Shown: one piece after another, positions 12,291 to 23,617 of the stretch
Position numbering within the stretch: the first letter of the stretch is position 1
How the letters are laid out: every line of letters begins with the position of its first letter
Origin: Gloeopeniophorella convolvens
Taxonomy: Eukaryota > Basidiomycota > Agaricomycetes > Russulales
Direction: 5' to 3'
DNA: 64,000 bases
NCBI GenBank assembly: GCA_022496205.1
Contig: WTXD01000059.1
Location: 95,379-159,378, forward strand
Program-made: the position numbers and the translations under genes
The notes under the pieces: model-generated
Databases searched by the model: none
What the model was told of the DNA's origin: nothing
Seen by the model: the letters and a program-made list of their open reading frames with translations, nothing else

Positions 12291-14359
12291 ATGTCCTCCC
12301 CTGCTCTTGAAACCATCTCTTCGCCGCAGTCGCTCACGACGGGCACCAACGGTTCTGCCGCCGCGACAGGGTAAGTATTGCGCGCCATTGTTCCAGTCAG
12401 CGGGCCTCATGAACTCCGTTTCTTGCTGTAGGGCATCGCAGGATGCGTTGACCGAGCTGAAGGCACTCGCCAACATCATCCAAACTTCCATCAAACAAAT
12501 CGAGGAGGCAGTGGTCCAAAACTCCTTAACATTGCCTTCCTCAGAAGTGCCGTTCAGCCTCGAGACCGAGGCCGCGCGCATGCACCCCCGTGTCCAGTCG
12601 GCAGGGTCACTAATCACATCCGCAGCGGCGCAGCTTATGACGCTCGTGAGACCAGCGCCTGTCACCGTCCTCGACACCGTGATGCAGGTGAGCCCGCCCA
12701 AGTGACAGATGATGCCTCGTTGTTAATACACCCGCTATGAAGTTCCACGTCTCGACTGCTATCCGGACCGCCTTGAGTGCACACGTCGCGGAGATTCTCC
12801 GCGACGCAGGGCCATTGGTAATAACCGCCCCTTCCGTATCCAGCCGTCCCTAATCTATCGCCCATAGGGGAAGCATGCCCGTGATATCGCGAAGCCGACC
12901 AAAGTCCACCCTGGAAAATTGGGTATGTGCTTCCCCGGAGGTGTCATTCCTCCTCCTTACTCAAAGCTGTTAGCTCGGATCCTCCGCTTGCTCTCCACGA
13001 ACTATATTTTCACCGAGGTATCGCCCGATGTGTTCGCCAACAACCGCCTGTCATCTGTCTTGGATACTGGCAAGCCCATCGACGAACTATTGGCGAAGTT
13101 GGTTTCGCGCGCTGTCTTCGGGAGCGGCTACTGATTGACATTCTCTAGCCCCGAATCGAAATATGTTGGGACACTCGGCATCACATCGCTCATGGAGCAC
13201 GTGTATGTGATCTGCGGGCTTCACATGTCAAGGATCTGACATTCTATACTAGTCTCGATGAAGGCTTCAAGGCCTCGTCGTACTTGACTGAGACTATCCT
13301 CGACCCAAAGACTGGGCATGCTTATGAGGTCAACAAGACCGCCCTGAACCGGGCTTTCAACGTTGAAGAAGATTTCTGGGAATGGATTGAGGCTCCCGGC
13401 AACAGGTTGCGACTGGCAAGGTTCGGGTCTGCGATGAGCGGAATAAGGAACATGGCACGCCCGGACGAAATCCTCGAAGGTTCGTTCTATACCCCACAAG
13501 CGAATACGTATTCCCGTTTAATTATCTACATGCAGGATATGCATGGAAGGACCTGCCAGAGGGTTCCCTCGTTGTTGATGTTGGGGGTGGCGTTGGCTCG
13601 CGGACTCTGACACTAGCAGCGAACCACCCGCACCTCCGGTTCGTCGTCCAGGATCGTCAGCAAGTAATTCCCGATGCTGTCGAGGTATGTGCAACCCTTA
13701 CTCTTCTTACGTATTTCTATGCGCGCATTCCTGATGAAGATACCAAATATAGTACTGGAAGAAGAATATGCCAAATGCTCTCGAGTCGGGCAGGGTAAAA
13801 CTCCAGGGTACATTCTACCCTCCTGCCTCCATCCTCAAACTAACACATGATGTTGAATCTCATCTAGCCCAAAGCTTTTTCGATCCACAGACCAAGCCGG
13901 AGACGGATGTGACAGTCTTCTTCCTTTGCCAAGTCCTTCACGACTGGGCCGACGAGTACTGTCTCACTATATTGCGGCATCTGCGTGCTGCCGCTGGCCC
14001 CAAGACGCAACTTCTCCTCGTTGATCAAGTGATGTCCTGTGCTTGCGATGAGCCGGCCACGCATGAGATTCCTGGCGCCGAGCTTCCACCACCGCCCAAG
14101 CCACTGCTCCCTAACATGGGGCGCGCAGGTGGCATGACGTACAACACCGACATCATGGTGAGCGTTCCTTGTCTGGAGTCCAACCAATAGTAAAGGCTGA
14201 CACGGGACCTACAAGATGATGGGCTACTATAACGGCCAGGAACGTACTGTTACGTATCTTCGAGACCTTCTTGAGAAGGCGGGCTGGGATCTGATTTCCG
14301 TGCAACACGACGCACCAACACAGATTAGGCACACAAAGGTGATCGCTGTCCCTCTGTAG
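12291..14359 (+). CDS. SAM-dependent O-methyltransferase (Methyltransf_2 type)
   Basis: Transfers a methyl group from S-adenosylmethionine to a hydroxyl, usually on a small aromatic or secondary metabolite. The product is 502 residues from 11 exons: 12291-12370, 12432-12687, 12743-12817, 12868-12922, 12974-13097, 13149-13202, 13253-13479, 13536-13684, 13753-13807, 13868-14157, 14216-14359. The N-terminal half (about residues 30-220) is helical and resembles the dimerisation/winged-helix region ([14 protein letters not shown]). The SAM-binding glycine loop is [10 protein letters not shown]. The catalytic-base region is V-L-H-D-W-A-D-E, with the family His preserved. No biosynthetic partners lie nearby, so the substrate is unknown. 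Length and exon pattern suggest a functional gene. Confidence 0.88.
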
Positions 14360-15618
14360 ATGCGCCAGCACTAGAATTACGTACGGTGTTTTTGTATGAT
14401 TATAAGAGCCAGACAATGTTGCTTCAAGCTTCGGTGGGATCAGTGTGTCCCCAGGATCAGCTTCAACTGCTGGTATTTTGCAACAACAAAATTCACTCTC
14501 CACATCGTACAGATTTGTGCGGTCGTGTTCTACCCATCATTACCGCTGCGGCGCATCTACGGCTGGCACTGGGGTAGTGCTTTCGGTTTCATTCTGTCCT
14601 TGTTACAGGCGGAGCAGACACTGGATAAACACTAGATGCTCGCGTCAGAAGAACCTGAGACGCGATACAAAGTGAGCCCGACATAACATTCCGATCGTCT
14701 GAGCACAACAGGTCCAAGTGGCTACACCCTGCTACACCGCACACGGACCAGCACAGCTTTGCGGGGCCCGCTGACCCCGCAGGGAATATCTCGGAATCCC
14801 GACAAGGCAGTTCGGTCAGAAGCTGTCGTGTGAGATGATGACGACGTGCCGTCCGAGTCGGGGCCTAGCTCGGGGATCTTCGCGCGCAGTGTCCGATGTC
14901 ACCGAGACGTAGCCACGGCACATTGAGTATGGATAAACCACAAAAATTCGCTTTTGCTCGAGGACGAATATAAGGGGTTTCGTAGCAGAAAATGCTGGGC
15001 ATCGCACACTGCAGACGAACACATGGATTTGGTTCGCCCATCTCGGGATACCTGAGATGGCTTAAAATTGTTCCATCGTTCAACAGCGCCAGATGCGCGA
15101 TTTCTAGAAGGAGCACGAGAAGAAGCACATACGGCCACCATATTGTAGTATTTGCTGACTGAGAAAGGCAGGACACGCGAGGACCGATGCTCAGAGGCGG
15201 CCGGCGACAAACGTCCAGGTAGTTCCGGAACGGGAATCACATGAACATACGATAGTATTCCGCGGTCCGTGATCAACCATTGACAAGAGCTGGGACTCGC
15301 AACTACTCGCAACATTCGTTACCTGGAGAAAAATTAGAAAGGGTGTTTGGTCTCTGCAAGTCTCTACACCGAATTCGCAAGGGGCTGAGGCCGAATCGGT
15401 GGTGATTGGGAGAAAGGAAGAGTGGTGAGGGTGATTGGCGTTTGAAAGCACCGGCCAAGCACCGGCGTCAAACGTGCCGCCCAATCGGATCTGGTTTGGT
15501 TCTGTTCGAATGATCCAACGCGGGGAGTAGCTGAGCCCGCCTACTACCTTCAAAAGGCTACGAGCGCTGTCTCCTTCTCACCACAACTACTTTATCCTCC
15601 ATCATCAATCCACACACA
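14360..15618. other. Intergenic region without a supported gene
   Basis: About 1.26 kb between two genes on the same strand. No open frame shows a recognisable motif. A pyrimidine-rich stretch directly before 15619 is typical of a fungal core promoter or 5' UTR. Confidence 0.4.
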
Positions 15619-17011
15619 ATGACCTCCGTCGACCAGCTCGAGACACTCATTGGGCAGGAGTATGCCAGTGACCCCGTACGTCATTTCCCCGTGTTGGCTC
15701 GTCATCACAGACGCTTATCCCGTGATATGTTCAGGTGAGCTGGAACAAGCGCGATCTCCTCACATACGCCATTGGAATCGGTGCTAAGGCCAACGAGCCC
15801 CAGTTCGTCAATGGTACGAATATAGCATCTCTTCCGCATGAAGCGCAGCACATATCTGACCACCTTTCTCCTTCAGAATCTGGTTGGTTGATCTGCTCCT
15901 AACTGTCCGTCCAAACCGCTAACGGCGCGACGACCAGACCCTGAGTTTGCCGCTTTCCCCATCTACCCCGTTGTCCTTTTCCTCAAAGGTATGCGACATC
16001 ATCTCGACAATTTCGACGCATCCTGACATCCTCTTCAGGGAACGACGAAGATGTGGTGAACTTTGCGCAGCGCGCCAAGATGAGCAACTCTATCAAGGGC
16101 CTGCCCAACTTCGACCCGAATCGTGTCGTGCATGCGTCACAGACCATTGAGATTTTCAAGCCCTTGCCTTTGGTCAGTGGACCTGGCTGGAAGCTGAAGA
16201 AACGAATCGCAGCCATCCGCGAGAACAGTATGTGCAATGTCGGATAGTTCGCCGCATCATCGTTGACGCCCTCTCCAGAGTCTGGCGTTATCATAGAGAA
16301 CGAGTTCGAGCTCGTCGACCCCGAGGGCACCCCCTACGCACGCCTTTTCGTACGTCGTTTGCCTTAGCCTGCCCTTCGTGCCTTGTCTCATCCGCACCCC
16401 CAGTCTGCGAGCTTCAACCTCGCGGCGAAGATCACCGGCACTCGCTTCGCGCGCAGCATCTCCTCGCCACCGCAGGCCAAATCCATCCCACGCGACCGCG
16501 CACCGGATTGGGTCGTCTCTGACCGCACCACCCTCGAGCAAGCGCTCGTCTACCGTCTCTCGGGGGACTACAATCAGCTGCACATTGGTACGCATGCCGT
16601 CTTCGCCATTACTCTCCACAGAAACTCACTGGACTCCGCAGACCCGCGCATCGGCGCTGAGGCAGGCTTCGGTGGCGTCATCCTACATGGTCTCGCGACG
16701 ATGGGCTTCGCAGCGCGCGCGGTTGTTCGCTCTGCCGGGGGCGGCAAGGCTTCGTCGCTACGCTACTTCGGTGTGCGCTTCACTGCGCCTGTGAAGCCGG
16801 GCGATGTCCTTGAAACCTCGGCGTGGGAGATTGGCCCTGGTCCAGACGGCACGACTGAGATTGCGTTCGAGGTGAAGAACGCGACGACCGACAAGGTAAG
16901 CGAGGTCGTTTATTTTTGTGCCTCCGCGTGATACTGATGAGCACGTTGATCCAGGTCGTTATTGGTGGTGGTCATGCACGTATCGTAAAGCCAGGGCGCA
17001 CTAAGCTTTGA
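15619..17011 (+). CDS. Peroxisomal hotdog-fold enoyl-CoA hydratase 2-like protein, copy A
   Basis: Predicted (R)-specific hydratase of peroxisomal beta-oxidation, 315 residues with two hotdog halves as in the hydratase-2 part of multifunctional enzyme 2. Nine exons: 15619-15675, 15735-15813, 15877-15882, 15938-15988, 16039-16227, 16279-16349, 16404-16587, 16642-16895, 16955-17011. The active-site signature reads Y-R-L-S-G-D-Y-N-Q-L-H-I-D, keeping the catalytic Asp and His, but with Gln where the family usually has Pro. The MaoC-like core continues with G-V-I-L-H-G-L. The C-terminus is T-K-L, a plausible weak PTS1 peroxisomal signal. Exon 3 is a 6-nt microexon. A paralogue with nearly identical exon sizes lies at 20052-21460. 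It stands alone, not fused to dehydrogenase domains, so a thioester other than the beta-oxidation intermediate is possible. Confidence 0.85.
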
Positions 17012-17200
17012 GTAGTGTTGCACTGTATCCATAGCATATATTTATCCCATTACTTCATTCTTCTGCAATATTCATCGATCATCCCTTGCACCTATTCAAC
17101 GAGAGTCGAGAGTTACTCACTTCACCAGTAGGGATTCCCTCTGTGGTGATCGCTGGGAAGCGCCCGCGGTCTTGGAAGCACTGTGTGGCTACACAGCCAC

Positions 17201-17304
17201 GCTTGCTTGGCTCAGCTGGTTAGAGCGCAGGTCTCATACTTCGATATGAGCGGCCACATGGCCGTGCAATCCTGAGGTCGTCAGTTCGATCCTGACAGCG
17301 AGCA
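17201..17304 (+). tRNA. tRNA-Met (CAT anticodon), intron-containing
   Basis: The mature tRNA folds into a full cloverleaf of 74 nt: acceptor stem GCTTGCT/AGCGAGC with A discriminator, D arm GCTC/GAGC, anticodon CAT at 17235-17237, T arm GTCAG/CTGAC with the TTCGATC loop. The T-T opposition at the base of the anticodon stem resembles that of yeast elongator tRNA-Met. A 30-nt intron (17239-17268) follows position 37, the canonical site. The start lacks initiator features I would expect, so I call it elongator. It sits between the 3' ends of hydratase copy A and the amidase. Confidence 0.9.
17239..17268 (+). other. tRNA intron
   Basis: Thirty nucleotides after purine-37. The intron segment TATGAG (about 17245-17250) can pair with the anticodon-loop sequence CTCATA (17233-17238), giving the anticodon-intron helix expected for the tRNA splicing endonuclease. 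A second small GGCCAC/ATGGCC hairpin can form inside it. Confidence 0.8.
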
Positions 17305-17309
17305 TTTCC

Positions 17310-17315
17310 TTTTTT
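17310..17315 (+). terminator. RNA polymerase III T-run terminator
   Basis: Six consecutive T residues a few bases past the tRNA 3' end, the standard Pol III termination signal. Confidence 0.7.
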
Positions 17316-17387
17316 CATCCGCGCAAGCATCACTTTTTCATTGCACTGCTGCTCAGGCTAGTCTTACAAGTACACTGCATTTACTTC

Positions 17388-19334
17388 TCACTTCCCTATC
17401 ACATCAGCCAACTGTGTCTTCGGAATGGCAGCGGGGAACGCAAGCCGCTTCAGGCGAGTGTGCGTCGCCTGCTCGTACGCAAACGCGAGGCCCACTAACT
17501 TGAACTCGCTGAAAGCCGTACCCATGAATGATAGTCCGAATGGCAGTCCAGGTGCATTTGAAATCGTCGGCCGCGCAGGTGTTGCGGTTACGTTGTCGGG
17601 CTGGAACCCGAGTGGGACAGTGACGACCGGGTAGCCCGCGATTGCCGCAGGCGTCGAGGTGAAGCCTGTGTACGTGAGTTGAATATTCGATCCATATAGG
17701 AAGTAGAACCGTGCACCGTACCATCTGTGGGAATGATGATTGCATCCAGTTTGAACTTAGCCAGCGTGGCGTCGATGCCGCGGGTTTGGCCAAGGTCACG
17801 ATCGGCAGCGAGCGCCGCAAAAAAGGCTGCATTTTGAGTGGTGTTCTCAGCTCGGATGAACCTGTGGCACGAGAAGTCGGTCTCAGATGCAGTACAGGTT
17901 GGGAATGGCAGGCTTACTCGGACTGATCCGTCCAGAAGGGAGGGATGAGCTCCTCCGATGCATGCGCCGTGTTGAATGCAATGAGGTCTGCCAGTGTCTT
18001 GACCCCGGTGGGAACCTTGAGGAGCCCTTCAATGTAATTTTGGACGTCAACCTTTGGTAATTCATGTCAATTCCGGATCCTATAGCGGGCTGCAGCAATG
18101 GTACCTTAAAGTCTGCATCGAGGACAAGCGTCTCATTGTTCGACGCTAGCATCTCCTCGACATCCGGGAACTCTGCAGGATCTATGATGGTGGCCCCGAG
18201 CTTCTTGAGCGTGAGAAGCGACGCATTAAAGGCACCGTCGATGTTTGGGTCGCCGCTCAGGAAGAGTCTAGGCACACCTAGGCGTACGCCTTTCAGCGCG
18301 TTCGCATTGAGCGCCTTGGTGAAGTCAGGCACGTGTGCTGGGGCCGCAAGGGTGAAGTTATCCAGCAGGTCACGACCTGCGATCACGGTGAGGATGGTGG
18401 CTGCGTCTGCAACGCTGCGTGCCATAGGGCCGACGGTGTCTTGATGCACGGAGATGGGTATGACGCCCGCACGGGACGTCAGTCCAACGGTCGGCTTGAT
18501 GCCAACCAGGTTCTGCCGACTACTGGGCGAGATAATCGAGCCGTCCGTCTCACTCCCGAGCGCAGCAGCCGTCAGCCCGATCGCGCTCCCTATGCCCGAT
18601 CCGGACGATGATCCCGATGGGTCTGCGAGCGGGAAGTATGGGGAGCTGGCCTGGCCACCGCGCCCAGAGAATCCGGAGGGTACGTTGCCACGAAAATGAG
18701 CCCATTCTGAGAGGTTTGCCTTTCCCAGGAGGATCGCGCCTGCCGCCCGCAGTTTGGCTGCGACGGTGGCATCGCGTGGCGGGATGGAGCCGAGAAGAGC
18801 GAAGGAGCCAGCGGTCGTGTTCATACCTACGTAGAAAGATGCTCAGCACCCGTCCATGATGACATTTGAGAAGGAATGCTACCATCGCTTGCGCGCGTTG
18901 CAATGTTATCCTTGAGCAATATCGGAATGCCGTGCAGCGGTCCACGTGGGCCTTTGAGCTTGCGCTCAAGGTCAAGGTCAGCAGCCTGCTTAAGTGCACT
19001 CGGGTTCGTCTCGATGACTGCGCGTAGCGTGGGACCTTGAAGATTGACCTCATCAATGCGAGCAAAGTAAGCCTGCGAGGCGCATATAAGTTGTAGTATC
19101 AGCAGACGGGCACATGCCACGGCCCACAAGTCGCGGTCGCACCTTGACAAGGTCGACGCTCGTAAAGTGGCCTTTCTCTAGACCATCCTGCAACTCTGCG
19201 ATAGACGCCTCATAAAGGTCTGGCAGGGGAGCACGACGCTCAACAGAACTCCCAGCTCGAGCCCCACTTGAAAGGTACTGCAAGACGAGCAGCACCAGGA
19301 AAACCCACAATACCCACGCGCGGTTTCTCTGCAT
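17388..19334 (-). CDS. Secreted or membrane-anchored amidase (amidase signature family)
   Basis: Hydrolyses carboxamides with a Ser-cisSer-Lys triad. Exons (minus strand): 19334-19143, 19072-18883, 18826-18105, 18051-17918, 17861-17722, 17665-17388; 551 residues. Catalytic Lys is in G-I-P-I-L-L-K-D-N-I-A-T, the cis-Ser in the Gly/Ser-rich G-S-S-S-G-S-G, and the nucleophile Ser in E-T-D-G-S-I-I. The N-terminus carries Q-R-N-R followed by a strong hydrophobic run (W-V-L-W-V-F-L-V-L-L-V-L) and A-R-A, a likely signal peptide or anchor. I chose the Met at 19334 because it gives a normal signal-peptide n-region; an in-frame Met at 19370 adds 12 residues. The Asn-rich middle offers N-glycosylation sites. 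It lies inside the inverted hydratase pair but has no evident functional link to them. Substrate unknown. Confidence 0.88.
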
Positions 19335-20051
19335 GCTAGAGCGGTCGTGAGAAGCGGGAGGTAGACCCATCGAATCCCATTCACTCTCGCCTCGAGTCTT
19401 ATAGTAGGGTAAATTCAATGACGCATGGCCATGACTTATCAGCACCGGCAGTGCGGGTGCTGAGAGAGCGCCCTCTCACCATTTTGCAGCATGACCGTGC
19501 AAGCCATGCGCAGACCGGGAGTGATAACGTATACTGCGCCGAAAGAATGGTGTGGATTCCCAGCCCGCGAGCGATGCCGTCCTTCGCTCAAGCCAAGCTG
19601 CTACGCGTTCACGATACATATACCATCAGAGTCCGAGACTCATGAACCAGTACGCGACACCAAGCGCCATGTGTGGGCTGCGCGCGAGTGGCAGGACCTT
19701 TGGTTAGAGTAGTAGGCAGCATCGCTGTTAGATGCAGTGCTATGTGGGATTATTACCGCATGGTTGCGGTGGGAGTTCAAAAGAAGACGAATACCCGGAG
19801 CGGAGCACCTCGGGACACCGACGTCGTAGCACACGTGACTCGTTGTTCGCCCGCGTCATGAGAACGAGAAATAAAATGAGAAGCCTTAGAACGTAGCTGT
19901 TGGAAGATGTCATGCATGTCATGTGTGAGCGTACGAGCGGTGGTACACGGTTCAGCTAATTATACATAGATAATGTACGGAGTATAGGAAATTGTACGGG
20001 TCCAAGAGGGTATGTGTTCGAAATCCATGACCGATTCTCCGAGCGGATCGA

Positions 20052-21460
20052 CTATAGCTTGGCTGCCACTGGCTTTGCGATGCGTGCGTGACCACCACCA
20101 ATCACAACCTGAACGTAAAACAAGATATCAGGTCAACTAGAACGCGGTTAGAGAATAGGAAATCGGCGCACCTTTCCCGTTCTCGTATTCTTCACCTCGA
20201 AAGCGACCTCAGTCGTCCCGTCAGGACCGACCCCAACGTCCCATGCGCTAGTCTCAAGCCCGTCCCCGGGCGAGACAGGGGCGGTGAACCGCACGCTGAT
20301 ATAACGCAGCGAGGACGCGTTCCCACGTCCAACGGCGCGCACAAGAGCGCGGGCGGCGAAGCCGAGTGTCGCCAAGCCATGCAGGATTACACCGTTAGAG
20401 CTGGCCTTGGGATCTGTTATGCGTAAGGGTGAGGCTCGTTGAGATGGAGAAGGCGTAAGCACATACCGATGTGCAGCGGGTTGTAGTCACCCGAGAGGCG
20501 GTAGATGAGGGCTTGTTTCTCGGTAGTCTGATCCGAAACGACCCAGTTGGGTGCTCGGTCGCGTGGTATGGATCTCGCCTCAGGTAGGGAAGAAACGCTG
20601 CGCGTGTAACGTTGTCCGGTGATCTTCCCTGTAAGGTTGAACATGGCGGACTGTCGAAGAATGTCAGTACAGCGAAAGCGTCATAGTGGGATTGCGCACG
20701 GTAAGGCGAGCGTAAGGTGTTCCGTGGGGATCAACGAGGGTGAATTCATTTTCGAGGATTACACCCGACTCTGCAGAGCACTGTGAGCTACCCGCATACG
20801 AACATGAAGCGGTTATTCACGTACTGTTTTCACGAATTGCAACTATACGCTTCTTGAAGAGCCAGCCCGGGCCGCTGACAAGGGGTAGCGGCTTCAGGAT
20901 CTCTATGGATTCTGAAGCGTGCAGGAGGTGTTGTGGGTCGAAGTACGGCAGCCCATCGATATAGTTTGTGAGTTTGAGGCGCTCCGTGAACTCCACAACC
21001 TCCTCGTCTGCGCCTGAGCTCAAGGTCAGCCTTAGGGGATCGGGGGCACAAATGAATGAGGCGTACCCTTGAGAAAAAGTACAACGGGATAGGTCGGGAA
21101 GGCAGCGAAGGCGGGGTCTAGAGGAGGATGAGCCGCGCGTACGTATGCGTGCGTCATGGGTAGATATTACTCACGAAGTTCTGGATTTGGAGAAGTCTGT
21201 CAGTACGAGTGCATTCAACCTGGACCAGGCGATGACATACCGTTTACGAACTGCTGCTCATCTGAGTTGGCGCCGATCCCAAGGGCATAGGTGAGAAGAT
21301 CGCGTTTATTCCAGCTCACCTAAGTATGCCGCAACAATGTTGGTATTAGTGCGCTCGGTCGGTGACGTATAACGAGAATACCCACTGGATCAGTGCCGTA
21401 CTCGCGGCCGACGACGCTCTCGAGTACTTGGGTGATTGAGGGTGCAATGTTGGATGCCAT
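20052..21460 (-). CDS. Peroxisomal hotdog-fold enoyl-CoA hydratase 2-like protein, copy B
   Basis: Inverted paralogue of 15619-17011, 317 residues. Exons (minus strand): 21460-21386, 21319-21241, 21180-21175, 21117-21067, 21013-20825, 20770-20700, 20650-20467, 20413-20172, 20108-20052. Exon sizes match copy A exactly (79, 6, 51, 189, 71, 184, 57 nt) except exon 1 (75 against 57) and exon 8 (242 against 254). It keeps the full signature Y-R-L-S-G-D-Y-N-P-L-H-I-D including the Pro that copy A lacks. However, the loop before G-V-I-L-H-G-L is four residues shorter and has lost the A-G-F motif. The C-terminus A-K-L is a canonical PTS1, so import into peroxisomes is well supported. Both copies being intact suggests they have diverged in substrate rather than decayed. 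Confidence 0.87.
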
Positions 21461-23617
21461 TTGATGTGATGTGTGGAGGACAGGAACTTGTGATACGACG
21501 GCCTATGGCACGCGGGTGAGTGCTTTTAAGGCGTGCATGCGTGCGTGCAAGATCCATACTCCAGGGCGTCCGTGCGGCATCGATAGCCAGGGCAATCCAA
21601 CCGCGGGGCGGGGTTCCGACCTCGGAGACCAATGCTAAGAAGGCACTGGCAGGAAGGTTCTCCGTCCAAGGAGCCGTGCACGTGCATACACGGCGAACTG
21701 GACAAACGGCGGTCCAGAGTTGCGGGGACATGAGAGCCGGGATGCCGGCAGGGGTCGGTGGCGAGAGGAAATCACGTTTGAAGCTTGTCTGGGAGCTTGA
21801 GCTTGGTCACCTCAATGGCCTCATGCGCATGCTCCAGGTTCGTTCTGCTTGCCTGTTGCGTTTTCCATCATGACCGTTAGTATCGCGGTGGATTCACATT
21901 TATGTCGACTGAGCACGATGCAGTCCATAAATCACACCGGTCTCTCGAACCCTAGCCCTACGCCCGTACCACGTCGTAGCAGCGCAGCTGCTAATATTCT
22001 CCAACCAGCTCCGAGTCCTCGATCAATCTACGGAACTCATTCCTACTCCCCCGGAAGCTCGGGCTAGTTCGAGTTCCAAAGCTCCGCCTTAAGCTCGTGC
22101 ACCCAGGGAGAGAGAGCAGTGCGCTTCCACTTCCGACGCGGGCTGTCTCTGGGTGCCATTTGTTCGGATTTCTCGAAGATGCTCGAGACAGTCTAATTGC
22201 TTCCTCTGCTGCTCCCTACCACCCGACTCGGACACCACTTCCTCTTATAACATTTCATGGCCGGATCATGTCCCTGGATCTCTCAGACCAGTTTCATCGG
22301 CCCCACGGGGTCGTTGTACCCCACAATGCTGTGCCTAGCCAGCAGTGACAGCGGAGAACGTGTGGACCTCTCACCCAGGACTCTGGTATGATGCAATTAT
22401 ATTGGGTCGCAGCTTACGGCCTTCATATACCATACACTACTCCTGGCAGATCTATGCTATACATGTTCGCCGTGAATACGTTTGGCTACCTCTAAAGCCA
22501 ACCTGTATCGACAGCTTTTGTTCATCAATGCGGAATCGGTGTATGCCTCTCTATCACTTTCCAGCGCCTCTTTGTGACCGCAAGCAAGAACAGGCAGATG
22601 TCGGAGCGCTTTGCGGCTCCAAGTCATTCGACTCGGCTGTCTTCGGAGCGGGCCGGGGACGCGCTGCTGAACAGTGGTCTTCCACCATTATGTAGTGACC
22701 AGGGACAAGGGCGCAAGCACATATACTTAAAGCCCGGTGTGTTGCGTTATGCGTACGTTGCGAGCGAGTACTTCATGTCATGATCTTCTGGATTTCATTC
22801 GCAGCACAAAGACTTGGGGAGTGCCCAGATCTCTTGCAATGAGAGCAACCGATTGTTTACTCCCTCGTACCCTCACTTATGCTTTTCCCATGATAGTGTA
22901 TGACAGGTTATGTGGCTCCTATCAGAATCTAGGTGCCACTGAACAATCAGGCTCACGTATTGGGGTCCCTTCAACGTTGCACACACGGGCTCGGCCTTAT
23001 TGTGCCATCCCTCAGAATGGCGATAGTGGTTATCAAAGCCATCGTAACATCACTCCTGTCATCCTCGGAATAATTCTTGGGGGGCTTCTGTGGGGCTTCT
23101 GGGGAGCTGGCGAGGGATAGACAATTGAGGAGAACAACAGCGGTGTGAGCGCGTGAAATGGCCAACGAAAGGAGAAAGGATGCTGACTGATACACAATTG
23201 GGGGGTCGGCAAAGCGGCCCGGGAGGTGGACTCGTCCTGCTCACCGCGCCTCAGTTGGTCGTCTAAAAACTGAGGGAGCGCGCCAGAGACGACGGTAGAG
23301 GCGGGCTCAATGGTATGCGCAGAGATCAGAAGTTATCGAGGTCATCGGACGCAAAGATGAAGTTGAGAACGTATGTCGTGTGCCACTGGCCAACCCACAC
23401 CGTCCCACTGGATCAGCTGTCCCAAAACGGACGCTGTACTTTTGTTTCGCTACATGAGGACGAGAGAGCTGTCCTTTGCCCGGCCGAGCGCTGGACCTCT
23501 TGAACCACATAAAAGAAATGGCATGGACCCACTACTCTCCCAAAACCAACTGAGCGCAAGTCGCTCCCCCCTACTCATACCTCCCCCCCGCCGTAATCTC
23601 CCCCCTTCCTCATCGAC
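21461..23617. other. Intergenic region without a supported gene
   Basis: About 2.2 kb. One open frame ending at 23120 finishes with a hydrophobic Gly-rich segment (I-L-G-I-I-L-G-G-L-L-W-G-F-W), but it has no upstream coding support and I do not call it. A TATA-like CATAAAAG at 23508-23515 probably serves the downstream DUF6593 gene. Confidence 0.4.

Noticed and set aside
12210..12701. Minus-strand frame of 163 codons
   Set aside because: It is antisense to O-methyltransferase exons 1-2, whose frame and splice sites are well supported.
12291..21460. Biosynthetic gene cluster built from the methyltransferase, hydratases and amidase
   Set aside because: There is no core synthase, P450 or dedicated transporter nearby, and the genes are separated by more than 1 kb each.
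22737..23120. Possible small membrane protein ending in a Gly-rich hydrophobic segment
   Set aside because: Only the last 20 residues look protein-like; there is no plausible start, exon chain or family.
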